The notes: generated by a model not told the origin, from the letters alone. A stretch of 64,000 nt of DNA from Xylogone sp. PMI_703 (GCA_021399445.1 JAJTUQ010000014.1:1-64000), one strand, 5' to 3'; shown: positions 11,968 to 22,896, counted from the first letter of the stretch. Translations and numbers: made by a program.

Positions 11968-12368
11968 TAGTGGCCGTGAGAGTGCTGTTATTGAGAAAAT
12001 ACCAAGTATGGAGGAGCTTATTGAGGAATATTTAGAGCGGAAGAGAGGATGGAGTGCACGGACTGGTCTAGGATTGGTGCGTTGAAACCTAACGTTCCTT
12101 CAGAGGCTTTGGAGGGGGCTAATGGATAACCCTTAAATATGGTGTAGCGTCAACTTTGGGTCCCAAGTCTCGACCTTGCAGTAGATGAATGTATGGAACA
12201 ATTCTAAGGCAGTTCTCTTGATACTTTGAAGATTCATAGTAAACTAATTCTTTTGGTTATAAAATGTCGGTTGTGGTTGAAAATGGCTACTATTCGAGCT
12301 GGCTTTGGTGCTCCAAATGACCAGGAAAAGACCCTTATTGTAACCATGGATATTGATGTCCAAAGGAA

Positions 12369-13030
12369 GTGGGCCTGAATCCTACTGTGGCGGTAGTACC
12401 ATACATAGTACAAAAACTGCAGCATACTACAGACCCATGCTTTCAATATCTACATATTCTTTGGCTAGACAACTTGTCTATGAGCGTCAAATTAGCTTTT
12501 TACCGTGAGTGTCTTAAATTGGCTGTACAGGTACTGCTAGATCATATTCTGGCATCTGGTCAGAGCTAGGTAAAAAAAAAGGGTCGATCAAAAGTCTGAT
12601 AATACACCATGGGGGTACTGTTTTTGAAGTTCCGGTGGACGGAAAGTATGACATAATGGTATGGAAGGATAACACTTCAGTCCTTATGATAAGTGCTACT
12701 CATATTTTAGCTTATTCGGACTCGAGAAAGGCCATCTTCTATATCTACTTCTGCAAAACGGCATTAAAGGTCTTTGGAAACCGGCCTAGAAGAAGCTTAG
12801 AGTTCTTGTGGTTGTTGATAACCCATGGCTCCTTTCGAAGTACAGAAGTGGGAAATTCGAAGGGCCTTAAGCTTTCAGGGGGGCTTTATAAATTTTTGTT
12901 CGAGGCTGGAAAAGAGTCACCGAGCAAAAGGAAAAGGCTTAATGCACGGCTAATCTCAGCTCGGACTCAAAGTCTAGTAATTCCTCCAGAGCAGCAATTA
13001 CAGCACCTTGGTAAGCAAAGAAACTGTTGA
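12369..13030 (+). pseudogene. piggyBac-type transposase relic
   Basis: Two forward segments carry piggyBac landmarks. 12,369-12,569 contains GLNPTVAVVPYIVQKLQ followed by ILWLDNLSMSVKL, matching the family's 'LDNLFTSVKL' block, whose Asp is one of the catalytic residues. 12,600-12,830 contains GTVFEVPVDGKYDIMVWKDN followed by VLMISATH, matching the 'WxDN..V..LST.H' block with the next catalytic Asp. A shifted frame then reads LRVLVVVDN, as in the conserved block that follows. The relic has frameshifts, internal stops and no N-terminal region, and sits between the SET gene and the beta-propeller pseudogene. Unlike the retroelements it is not AT-rich, so it decayed by ordinary mutation rather than RIP. 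Confidence 0.6.
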
Positions 13031-13257
13031 AATGACATTGTCTCCGTCATAAAGCGCAACATCTTCCTGCGAGCCAAGGCGGAATTGGTCCCTTTGGAAC
13101 CTCTTCCAATGTGGCTGAGATCCATGGAAATTGGATATGAAGTTTACTTGCCGGGGTCAAATTTTATTTCTGTACAGATGTCTTGAATAAGCTATATATA
13201 ATATGTATAATCGTGAAGTTTTCTTTTTCATCCTTATCCTTGAATGTTGAAGCACCT

Positions 13258-13773
13258 TCAAAATCCTCTAGTATCAATGGCGACTACTTTACCTCCTTCC
13301 ACGATAGTACCGTTAACGTGAAGGGCGTGGGCGGCAAGCCCACCGTCCGTCACAACGTATATAATGTCCTTGTCTTTCTCTGTTCTTCCAAACTGGCAAG
13401 CAGAGTCTCTCACCATAGTCAACTCATGAAGAGAACCATCAACCACAACACTAACTCCGTTCGGTTTAATAGCGACTAATGTGTTGTCCAAATGCGTGGT
13501 AACCTACGCCGTAGCGTTTGCGTCAATTGTAAAATCATCCAGGAAGCTGGAATTCACCTTCGCAACAGTCTCCACTACCGCTTCAGGAGCGAGACGCCCC
13601 TGACGTCCGACTTCGATGCGATACAACGTAGCCTCAAAGCTGTTGGTCCAGTACACATAGCCATTGAAGTAGTAGATGCCATTAACGCCTAATCGTCGGT
13701 TATTCCCACTATGGCTAGTACGGCCGACTTTTAAAACTGCGGTTCCCTTATAGTCAGTGGAAGCGATTAACAC
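13258..13773 (-). pseudogene. Beta-propeller (NHL/SGL-like) protein, 3' part, one in-frame stop and lost 5' end
   Basis: Reverse-strand codons from 13,773 to 13,258 form one continuous frame except for a single TAG at about 13,504. Blade-like repeats are visible: GVNGIYYFNGYVYWTNSFEA, FLDDFTIDANATA, then LDNTLVAIKPNG and IIYVVTDGG after the stop. These are typical of fungal six-bladed propellers of the SMP-30/NHL type, many of them secreted. The stop replaces a residue expected to be Tyr in the '(A)Y VTTH' strand. The 5' end is cut at about 13,775, where an AT-rich insertion begins, so start codon, signal region and first blades are gone. The frame otherwise has normal codon use, so loss is recent or the copy was inactivated by the insertion. 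Confidence 0.55.
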
Positions 13774-14945
13774 ATAAAAACGAATAACATAAAATTTTTA
13801 TTATTATACGATTCTCATACAAAATTCAAACTGATTATATCACATTTACAATATAAAATAATCTTTTTCCTTTGACATATCTGATTCGTCCGATCCAAGT
13901 CTAGAATTAATTAAATTGATTAAATCGCTTGAATTAAATCTTATTAAGTTATAGTCTTTTTTATTAATATTCAAGTTTATATATTCTTTTTTATCTTTTT
14001 CTTCTTTTTGTTTTATTATTTTAAAGAAGGTTTATACTTATATAAATATTGTTTTATTTATAGTCTTTATGCCCTGAAATAATATATTTTCTTTTTTTGG
14101 AAATCTTAACTTGATCTATAAATCTATATTCGTTAATTCAAGACTTTAGGCTTTTTTCTCAGGTTCTGAGAATAATAAAGAAGTATACTCTTTATATAAT
14201 TCTAGAATACTTAAAATTCTTTTTAACTTTTTTAAAGCTTTTTTTTTAAATCTTTTCTTTTTATATTATATTACTTAAGTTACTTTTTGTTATTTCTTTT
14301 TTTGATTAATTATTTTCTAAAATATTTTAACTTTTTTTATTAATTTTTTTATTAATTTATATTATTAATTTTTTATAATAATTTTATCTATATTATAATA
14401 AGTTTTTTTCTTTTTTGAACTTTAGTATAATTATATAATTTTTTAGTTATAATATTATTTAATCAAGAGTATATAATAAATACCTTAAATTAAATATATT
14501 CTTCTTTTTCTAAAATTATATAAATACTTTTAATAAAAGACTTAAACTTATATTATAAAAAAAACTAAGAATATTTATAACTTTATCTTTTAACTTAATT
14601 ATCTAATATTAAACTGATTATATTATTTTAAGAATATTATATTTAAGTAAATCTGACTTTATTAACTTCATTTTAGGTTATTTAATATATATTTTTTATA
14701 AATTTAAAAGTAGTTTTTCTGTTAATAAAATATATATTAAACTTTTTTATATATTTATTATAATAAATTTAGTAAAAGTTTAATATTTAACCTTAATTAA
14801 CTAAAAAAATAATATTATAAGGTTTATAATTATAATAAATTAGTATACGAATTTCTTACTTAAATAACTTATAATTAACAAGCTTTTAGCGTTATCACTA
14901 GAAGTATAATAGGTTAACAAACTATAAAGGCTATAATAATTAGGG
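13774..14945. repeat. AT-rich RIP-like block, unclassified
   Basis: This 1.2-kb block is of very low GC, with no usable frame in any direction and sharp borders with normal-GC DNA on both sides. It truncates the beta-propeller pseudogene. Reverse-strand reading suggests a charged Lys/Glu-rich polypeptide now full of stops near 13,900-14,250, but no family could be recognised. Confidence 0.5.
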
Positions 14946-15499
14946 TCGCTGTGCTGGCAGCGCTAACCCCGGATTAGATTTAGAGCTAAAGGTCAAGGAG
15001 TACTTAATGAACAGGAAAAAAAGAATGCCATTGATGGCATGCAGAATAGGCATTATAACGTGCCTGTCACCAAACAATAAAGTACATTAATTTTACCTCG
15101 TTATTATCCGGAAAAGAAAAGAGCAACCCCGGAAAAATTAAACAATTCTTCACAAAAGGCACCATCATCGAGCGCGCGGTTATAACCACGTACTAGTTAT
15201 TTCAGCAGGCAGCCTGCTTTTCTGCCCTCAAAAACTGTTCCCAAAAACCTCCGCGAACTTTCGCCAATTCCACATTACGCACTACCCAAGGGACGGACAT
15301 CAGCCACCAACATTTAGCCTCAAAAATCGACCTCTTTCCAAGTTTCAAGATTTCATCAGCCATCTCTCTCTCTCTCAGCTTAACATGATTCAGTGCAAAT
15401 GGCCTAATCTCCTATGTGTCATGCAACAATGTTGGCCATATGCTTATACTTTCTCAATGAGCCCTTCAGCCGGGAAAGCCCTTTTTTTGTATATTGCAA
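14946..15499. other. Unassigned sequence, no gene supported
   Basis: Moderate-GC DNA with only short overlapping frames. A CT repeat lies near 15,365-15,378. It may include the 3' end of the minus-strand gene candidate that follows. Confidence 0.4.
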
Positions 15500-16062
15500 T
15501 CAGGAACGGTGCTTTAGAAACAAGCTGTAAGCTAATTCCCATAATTCCAAAATTGGGTAAGTTATATAATATATGGTGGCTAATCTCAATTGCAGACATT
15601 TCAGATTGCTTGCGGAGCTGGTAACCGACGGCGTTGATGTTGAGGTGAAGTGAGCTGTAATTGTGTGAGCTGATACTGATATAGAAGTTTGCGAGGATGG
15701 ACCAGTTGAAGGAATTGTGATTTGAATTGCAGAAGTCTGTGACCCTGCAACGGCATTCGCAATGGCACCACCAACAATCACAAGCTGGCCTATTTCAAAA
15801 TGGTTGTCATTTAATCCCATCGTTCCAGGCCACACAAGGGGAAAGGGAGCATACCTCTATTAAGCTCCCAATCTTGAGCGCCCCGTGGAGATTCTGTGCA
15901 AGACATGCCACACCCGCAGCACGTGGGCGATGAGCCAATAGTGGTCAATGTTTCGGATTGGGTGCAGCAGAGCTTATGATCCGCATGCCAATGGATGCCA
16001 TTGGAGTCCTGCTGCGGACATTCATAATCATGGGACCCCTGAATTGGATGTGCTGATAGCAT
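15500..16062 (-). CDS. Possible small Cys-rich, Ser/Thr-tailed protein, spliced (uncertain)
   Basis: Two overlapping minus-strand frames join through a good fungal intron at 15,790-15,854: 65 nt, GTATGC donor, AAATGAC-like branch, ATAG acceptor. The spliced reading keeps the frame. The first exon ends in a cysteine-rich stretch (LCCTQSETLTTIGSSPTCCG, then CGMSC) and the second opens GQLVIVGGAIANAVAG and runs into a Ser/Thr-rich tail. That composition resembles secreted or wall-attached fungal proteins. No signal peptide or convincing start is visible; the upstream part (to about 16,230) needs a frame change, so the gene may be partial or decayed. The 3' end is also uncertain because another acceptor lies near 15,535. 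Confidence 0.35.
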
Positions 16063-16229
16063 TGTTCCACATAGCCCCGGAGCAGCGATTGCTGTCTGTT
16101 ACAGCCATTGTGACGTTTGAGGCACCCTACTATAGTAACTTGTCGACCAAGGGTGATGAGTCTCGGACATGTGATTCTCATATATATGACCCCAACCTTC
16201 CATGCACTCATCACAATCGGCCATAACTA

Positions 16230-17231
16230 GAAAAGAGTTTAAGACAAAGGATGTCCATATATAATACATCATGATCATCTTCTTTGCTTATGATAAGAGC
16301 GGTGTGAAGAGTAGGAGATGTCTTCTGAGCCTGTGAACTAACACAATTGCCAAGTATCAGTCACGGTTGAATCACCTAGGTAACTCACTAATTATTTAAA
16401 ACGGAGATACCTCAGCCCATGAACTATATTTATGCTGTTTTCAGCGCTGTTGTTGTTATAACAACAAGTATTTGTATAACATCGAATAAACTATTTCACA
16501 TACTCTTACATATTATACAATTAAGGAGTATACTATAATACCGTCCACAAATAACACTTTCCGACACTATTCCAATTTGATCTAAGTCATCCTTTAGTTT
16601 AATTTATTTGAAACTTTAAAATTGTTATAACTTTAAACAATCATAAAGAATTTATGTTTGACTATTTACAGTTTATAATTTATATTCTATTTATATTTAC
16701 AGTAATATCTGAATAATAATAATAACTAAGAAAAGTGTATATCAAAACAGGGTTAAAAAGTTTAGGCTCAATAGTATAAATCTTTGACAAAAGTGAATAC
16801 AGCAACAAAAGAATCCTAAAACAAGTTTAGAGATTATATAATATAACGAGTTAAAATATGTATTAACAGATTCTAAGACAACAAGAAGATCTGTTAACTT
16901 TAACTTTAGTAATAATTATTTTTCTATAATAAATTTATTATATATACAAAATAATCAGTCAGACATAATTATAAAAAAACTTAAGTATAAAAAAAAAGAG
17001 ATATCCTCCGAAAATACAGAACTTATAATTATAATAATAAACAAGTCAAAAACTTTTTCTTGGCTAGTCTTGCAAAGAAATTATATATTTATAAAAATGT
17101 CTTACTTAGCCTTGAAAGTAAAGATCAAGAATAGAATAAACATTTCCTTCGATCAGTGTCAAAAGCTAAAGAACAAATACTAATCTCGAAACAGTCACAG
17201 AATTATTAAAGATTTCCTTTTCTGACAAATC
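16230..17231. repeat. Intergenic DNA passing into an AT-rich degraded block
   Basis: 16,230-16,500 is ordinary intergenic sequence. From about 16,500 to 17,230 GC drops sharply and every frame holds stops. The block merges with the remnant ORF that follows, and might be the RIP-damaged upstream part of it. No family recognised. Confidence 0.4.
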
Positions 17232-17544
17232 TTCTTCGAGGTAATAGTCCACGGACAATGATGACTAAGATAATAATGCTTTGCTTGAAACTATGAACAA
17301 GGTATAAGCGTCCTTACAGCAAGGCATGCTTTCTCTCCATATAATAGAAACTCTTAAGATATTCTTAGAAACAATCATCCAAGAGGAGTCGGGACAGAAG
17401 GCTATAGATTTCGATATCATCCTTCAATCGCACTTCGATAAGCTCTTAGAAGATCTCACAAATGCCCCGAGATCTCACTCTGCACCAGTCTACAACGCAT
17501 TTATTAGCCTAGTTCAGGAGGCAGAGACTCTTCAGCATAAGTAG
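17232..17544 (+). pseudogene. Unrecognised coding relic with in-frame TAA codons
   Basis: The frame is open from ATG 17,326 to TAG 17,542-17,544 (MLSLHIIETLKIFLETIIQE and a helical continuation, 72 codons). The same frame extends upstream to about 17,232 through two TAA codons, both at places where CAA is a plausible ancestor, as RIP would produce. The predicted helices and acidic residues give no clear family. It runs toward and overlaps the 3' side of the capping-enzyme pseudogene on the other strand. Confidence 0.35.
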
Positions 17545-17559
17545 TAAGGCAGCTTGCGC

Positions 17560-18530
17560 CCGATCTATGGTAGGCGTCTCCCTCTTCCATGATAGTGGGC
17601 TAGATAGAGATGGCGGAAGAGTAGGCGTACGAGTGACCTTATTGACGGGATCATCAATTAAAACACGAAAATCTATAGTCGTGCAATCTCTTGCCTTCCA
17701 TTTAAGCAAGGCTTTATTTGTACCACAAATGTAAGGTAGATAGACTGGGGTAAAAATAAGGCCGTCATTCGGATGAAGAAGACCAGCGAGGAACTTCTCA
17801 GAGAAATATTGCAATTCACAACTAGGTTGCATTTCCTTGAGTTCGAATTTGAATTTTCTTTCGACGGCATTTGCCAAGAGATTATCATTGCGAACCATAG
17901 AATTTACGGCGTTGTGACCGTTCTGCAGCCTTGTAGGCAGAGTTTGATGAATGCAACTTGTTCCATTATATAGAAGGCAGTCAAAAACCAGGAATTTTGT
18001 TCCACGGGCATCACATGGATTTTTCGCGTGCCATCCTGTTTCCATTACAAGCTCGCCATCTAAATCGTGTCTAGATATCCAGATTGCTGTCTCATGGAGG
18101 TTGGAAATGATGCTTCGTCGACCGAATAATACTCGTTTTTCCGATTGACCAGATAAAGCACCGGAGATCCGAAGCTCGTATGTGTCAGGTATAGGAGAAA
18201 ACGACGGCCATCAGACTTCTCTGATATGCAATAACTACGATCATATGTTAATACAACACAGCCAGACCAAAGCCTTCACAGGGGCAGTTCAGCTTTGAAT
18301 AGCTATATTCAGGTCTGTGAGCTGCGATGAATTGACTTACTCATATCGCTGCAGATTTGGAAGATGAGATGACTGCATTGTGACCGGTTGGCCCCAGGAA
18401 ATCGACGAGCGTTCTTCTGCGACAGATGCCGAGCAACTTCTTGCTGTAGGCGTTTTTCGATGCTGGGTTCGACCCTATGCCTTGCTGGTCAAGCATTATC
18501 ATCTAGCTTGCTCCAAGTCTCGCCGGTATC
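17560..18530 (-). pseudogene. mRNA capping enzyme alpha subunit (GTP:RNA guanylyltransferase), frameshifted and truncated
   Basis: The reverse strand gives the nucleotidyltransferase motifs of a Ceg1-type enzyme in order. These are an N-terminal helix ending QKNARRFPGA (about 18,400); the active-site motif EKSDG with the GMP-accepting Lys at 18,216-18,218; YLVNRKNEYYSVD; motif III LDGELVMETG near 18,055; FLVFDCLLYNG; motif IV NDGLIFTPV; and motif V ALLKWKARD. A 106-nt intron (18,235-18,340; GTAAGT...GTAG) joins QRYD to YCISEKSDG. A 1-nt loss just before motif III (about 18,060) and another near 18,390 break the frame. After IDFRVLIDD the C-terminal OB-fold is missing and unrelated sequence follows to 17,509. 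In other fungi this enzyme adds the mRNA 5' cap and is essential, so an intact copy must exist elsewhere. Confidence 0.75.
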
Positions 18531-18599
18531 CTGTGGTGATGAGATAAAAGCCCAACATAGCTGCCTACAGATAGGAACCTTACAGCCATTTTCTCTCTT

Positions 18600-19257
18600 T
18601 CCCACTCAATGATCTTGAATTCTAAACTGCTGTCTTTAGGACTGGGTCTTCTAAACGGCTATCCGATTTAGTAACAAAAATGAATCTGGTAAGAATGAAA
18701 GCTAGTCTTTATTCTTTCCAAATATCATCTGCTTACATAAAATTATTAATAGGAACAGCATGACTGCACCAAGTCTTTTGTTTAAATATTATAAACTTCA
18801 TATTAATTAGTTGAGTGATTTAAGGATATGTTTTATATATTAGAATTGAAATAATACATCAATATAAGGAACTATACAGCACTAAAAATTGTTACTGATC
18901 ATGAAGAAAAAATGACAAAATATATCTTAACATAAGAATGTTATGGTTATCAAAAGATGGTTAAATTGTAAGTGGTAAAATGGATAGTTCGGCCGGCTGA
19001 TTGATGAACGGGCACAGTTGATATTGGATGGAAGATATATCAGAATGATTATGATAAAATAAAATAAATATTTATGACAAGAATTAGGTGGGGGTTTCGT
19101 CTGCGACTTTGTCCGTAAGAGAAGTCATTCAAATCTGTGCTCCGGTTTCAAAGCGTTGACCCACCAAAGAGATTAGACATAACAACAGATAAGCATTCAT
19201 AATCTCTCAGCGCAAATGAAATAAAAGACTTGGGGTTATCATGTCGTCTGCATCTGT
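18600..19257. other. Intergenic DNA, nothing recognised
   Basis: Low-to-moderate GC sequence without supported frames or clear repeats. Confidence 0.4.
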
Positions 19258-19584
19258 CTAGACTTTGCCTCCAACGCGGGTGCTGGGCCCTTGCACTTCC
19301 GAATATGTCAGCCCAGGACCAACCTGAGGAGTAATAATGTTAACATTTGTCGGGGCCACATCCTTCATTTGCACCCTTAAAGCAGCAACAAAGTCGTTGT
19401 TGAGCTTCGTGTTACTCCCCCAAAGTACAGCGTTTCCCGGTTCACCCATAGTCGGCCAGTCTTTGTCAATACACAACCAAAGGGGTATGCAGTCTCCCAT
19501 ATTTGCAAATTTCTCGGGCTGATTGACGATCTTGACCACACCTGTTGTATGCTTTGATGGATACTCTGGACCTGCTTCTCGCAT
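19258..19584 (-). CDS. Unrecognised protein or gene fragment, 108 codons
   Basis: The minus-strand ORF begins MREAGPEYPSKHTTGVVKIV and has a protein-like composition, with blocks such as GDCIPLWLCIDKDWPTMG, GNAVLWGSN and VNIITPQVGPG, and a regular stop. It looks like the C-terminal exon of a larger protein because it starts abruptly. Upstream minus-strand frames (19,377-19,914) may hold further exons, but no intron pair joins them convincingly. No family is recognised. A soluble or secreted protein is possible; nothing shows membrane segments. Confidence 0.35.
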   Translation of the reverse strand: MREAGPEYPSKHTTGVVKIVNQPEKFANMGDCIPLWLCIDKDWPTMGEPGNAVLWGSNTKLNNDFVAALRVQMKDVAPTNVNIITPQVGPGLTYSEVQGPSTRVGGKV

Positions 19585-22500
19585 GCATCCCTCATGTGTC
19601 TTGGGTGGGTGAGATAATGCAGGTGGCGATCACCAAGGGCTTGGATGCAATGCAGATGCCACAGCCTTCCTATGTCCAAAAGGGGCGTATGCGAACGAAA
19701 AGTGCGCTTTTGCAAAATGGGCATATGGTGAAACATAATGTAATGGATAGAATTGAGGGTAAGGCCTGCACATCCTGCACGTGTAATTCCGGGGCTCAGG
19801 GTGAGGCCCAATATTGCTATAATTGGTTGAGGAGGGAAATCTAACCGATCTTTCACTCAAATGTTGGTAAAAGCCATGATGCAGCGGTGCGTGCCCCTTT
19901 TTGGAGCTGTGCAAGCGAATACGATGACATTACCCCTTAGAAGCACATGTTCTGCCGTGTTCGCATGCCCACGGACATCGAGCTGTGCCCCAGAGGACAT
20001 GCCAAGCAAGCTTGTAGATAAGAAACTATTTAAGCACATGGGGATCCTTGGAACGATCCCTCATCCGACCGGGCTCAGCTCAGCCAGCCATGACTGTACG
20101 GTACAGAACTTATTTATTTTTCTGACTCGGATCTTGCATCCCCGCTGCCGCGCCAAGTTCACCTTTTACAGTACTTCGTGCAGGCCCGAATAAACCCCCC
20201 CACCCAGCATCAGGTCCCTTACTGTGTGTATATCCATTACTGTATTAGGCGCCCCCCTTGTGGCGCTCATGGGCGGACGCTCCACTGAAATGGCGCGCGG
20301 AGTTCGGGCGCATGCAGGTTGTGGGCTGCCCCGGTGCGGGCTGCACACTTGGGGATCCCGGCCATCAGTACGAATCCAGAGATGTGTGGATGCCGCCCGA
20401 GACTAGCCAACCCCCGCCAAGGCGTGGCGGAGATCAGCGCGATCTGGAATCCAGAATGTAGCCTCGTGTCGGAACATGAGTCCGATAATATTATATATAA
20501 CGGGAACTCGAGAATGAACAACTGTGTCATCTAACACTGTCATACAGAGTTACTTGCATATCGGGGTTCTCCTGACAATGCTTAATATACGCTGTGGTGA
20601 AACGTGGATACTTTGTATGCGATAATTATGGGGCTATAGGAACGGTTCGTATGCGCAACCGTAGTTGTTCTGAACACCCATTTCAATGCTCGTAGCGAGC
20701 GAATGGACCATCGCTGGATGTCCAACTCCAAGGAATGTTACCCTCCCGTGGAGGCCCGAACTATCATATCAGCCTTTCTGGCTCGTCTTTCGGCCCGCAA
20801 AAGCGTGATGTCTGAATCCTTGCCTCTAAACTGGAGTCTTGTGGGGCCCTCCGAGACCAACGGGTCTGAGCCGTCCATCGCGGAACAGGCTTCAACCTAA
20901 AGTCCCATCAGACTCCCCGTTATGCTTTGATAACCATACCATCATTCAGGCCTGAACAAATCACACTTTGCTCTCTGTGCTTCCACTCCTAAAATATCAT
21001 TCTGATTGGCTGGAAATGGGATTTTCGAATCCTCGCTGGTAAGGAGAAACGTGCGCATAGATGCCAAAGTGTGGGTTGTCCGGGCCTGTACGAAGAATGG
21101 CCATCAGTGTAAAAGTTACGCAAGCGCTCTGACCCGACCGATACCCCGTGTTTATTGCCGGTGGTCCACCAGTTCCTTGGCTTAATCGTCCGGCCTTGCA
21201 CAATCGGCAACCATCCGATTACAGCTCTCTCTTCTTATAGGGATTTTGACAACATCACTCAGCTATATCATCTATATCAAAGTAGGTAAGCATATGCTGT
21301 GATAGGTGATCAGAGCTCAACGTAGAGATACGCTAAGGGAGCCCTTGATCGTGCATTTCCGTTGGCTCTTGGACATATTCCATATTAGGGTTTCGAGCAA
21401 CGAACGTTTGCTGAAGGTACCATCAAATAGAGTCAACTTGCTGCTATATCTGCTGCCAGCTCGTAATCGTCAGAGCGTCAGAAACATATATTCCTGGTTC
21501 GCTTAAGTTCCAGACTTCGAGTTCCGCTTTCCGTCGAATGCACACGTGATGGCCGCTCCGGTTGATATTTCCCCCTCCTGAAACTCCGTGCTAACCCCCA
21601 AAATTCTTACTGCTATACACTGCACAACTGCATATAAATATAATCCTTGAGATCATAACATGATAGCTTGACTCAAGTGCTACTGGCTGATCTATATTAT
21701 ATCGGAATCCTTACCCGTCTGGCATTCTGTCGGCGTCTCCTGAGGCCATTTTGGTTTTTTTTTGTTTTTGTGGCGGGGGGGGGGGGGGGGGGGGTTGGGG
21801 GTCTGTGCGCGTTGCCGGAATTGGCCCTTTTCGGTATAGGGGGTGCACTGGGATTCCATTGAAGGGTGTGTTGGAATGTTAGGAAATTGAAAGGCTGGAA
21901 GGCTTTGAGTCGATGAGGCAGCGCCCCAATGCTGCAGCCGTTTTGCACTTTGTCCGGCAGGGTGAATACTGTAGCTTACCAAGGAACAAATGCCCTTCTG
22001 TGGCCTACCTCGCAAGCTTTAGCAGCCGTCTGTTAAAAAGGGGGGCCAGCAGGGGCAGCCGTAGAGGACGGATGCGGAGCAATGCAAAAAGGGTCTGCCT
22101 ACCTACAAGCTATTGGTCGCCTTGTGCCCCTAACCATAGCCTCCTAAGCCGATCCAAGGACGTAGATTGGAGCGTTGATGCCTGGACGAGGAACCTGGAG
22201 TACTGGTGCATTTCGCGTGGTACGTTAACGTACTGGTAGATGTGTGGTGCGGCGGGCGGTGGGAGGTGGGCGTTACTCTGGCACTCGCAATCCCCGCTAC
22301 ATCATGGTGCGTCATCGCTGCTGTACAGCACGTAACGTACCGTATCAACAAATCCATGAATCACCCATTAGCCCAGAAGCACCAAGGCCGCCCTCCATGC
22401 TAAACCACCAATAAGCATGACCAACGTAAAAACCCCTCCAGCAATCCTAGAGGCGGCTTCGTTACTGTGCTACAGCCATCCGCTATCTACTCCACAAATG

Positions 22501-22698
22501 ATTGCTTGACGGTTTTGACTCCATTCGCCAGGCGAATGGACTCTACCTCGAGGTGGGGTCCGATGAATTGCCCCGGCTGATCTGCCCAGGCCCTTTTTAT
22601 CGGCCCATAAATCTAAGAAGCTGGTCCTACAAACTTACTCGCAGAAAGGAATCCCTACATTCTCCTGCTCGATAATTAGCCGTTCGTTTCGATTCTCA
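19585..22698. other. Mixed non-AT-rich DNA with many short overlapping frames, no gene supported
   Basis: This stretch holds many ORFs of 60-110 codons on both strands that contradict one another, as expected where GC is higher and stops are rarer (notably 20,230-20,460, with CGCGCGG-type sequence). None shows a recognisable domain, a good start plus intron set, or consistent codon use. It may contain decayed genes or non-coding transcripts. A poly-G tract lies at 21,775-21,794. Confidence 0.4.
21775..21794 (+). repeat. Poly-G tract (20 G)
   Basis: An uninterrupted run of 20 G follows TTTTTTTTTGTTTTTGTGGC and is followed by TTGGGGG. Such runs can form G-quadruplex DNA and are prone to length errors in replication and sequencing. 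Confidence 0.85.
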
Positions 22699-22896
22699 TC
22701 AAGCCCAGTTCAACAGGCGTCTAGATGCATGACGAGGGCGGCCCACCGTGACATACAGCATCCACAACGGCCTACGCTTCTTGAACGTCACGAGCTCGAT
22801 CTCGATCCAATCTTCCATTGTCGCAAACCACTTCTCGGTTGCAGCTCTAAATTCTTGTTCCTCCCCTCTTCGCCATCTTGCTGTTTTTAAGTCCAT
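22699..22896 (-). CDS. Short unrecognised ORF (65 codons)
   Basis: Starts at an ATG (MDLKTARWRRGEEQEF) and ends in TGA. The composition is charged, with Trp-rich WFATMEDWIEIELV. No domain is recognised. It lies 130 bp upstream of and divergent from the bHLH gene. It may be a real small gene or a piece of a larger decayed one; the only support is a clean frame and plausible composition. Confidence 0.25.
   Translation of the reverse strand: MDLKTARWRRGEEQEFRAATEKWFATMEDWIEIELVTFKKRRPLWMLYVTVGRPRHASRRLLNWA

Noticed and set aside
12234..12446. Hsp70-like fragment at 12.3 kb (a first impression from a 'DIDVQ'-like piece)
   Set aside because: The neighbouring in-order blocks fit piggyBac transposase, and no Hsp70 motif is present.
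19337..22403. More than a dozen ORFs of 60-110 codons on both strands
   Set aside because: They overlap in conflicting frames, lack domains and intron support, and match the expectation for stop-poor GC-rich sequence.
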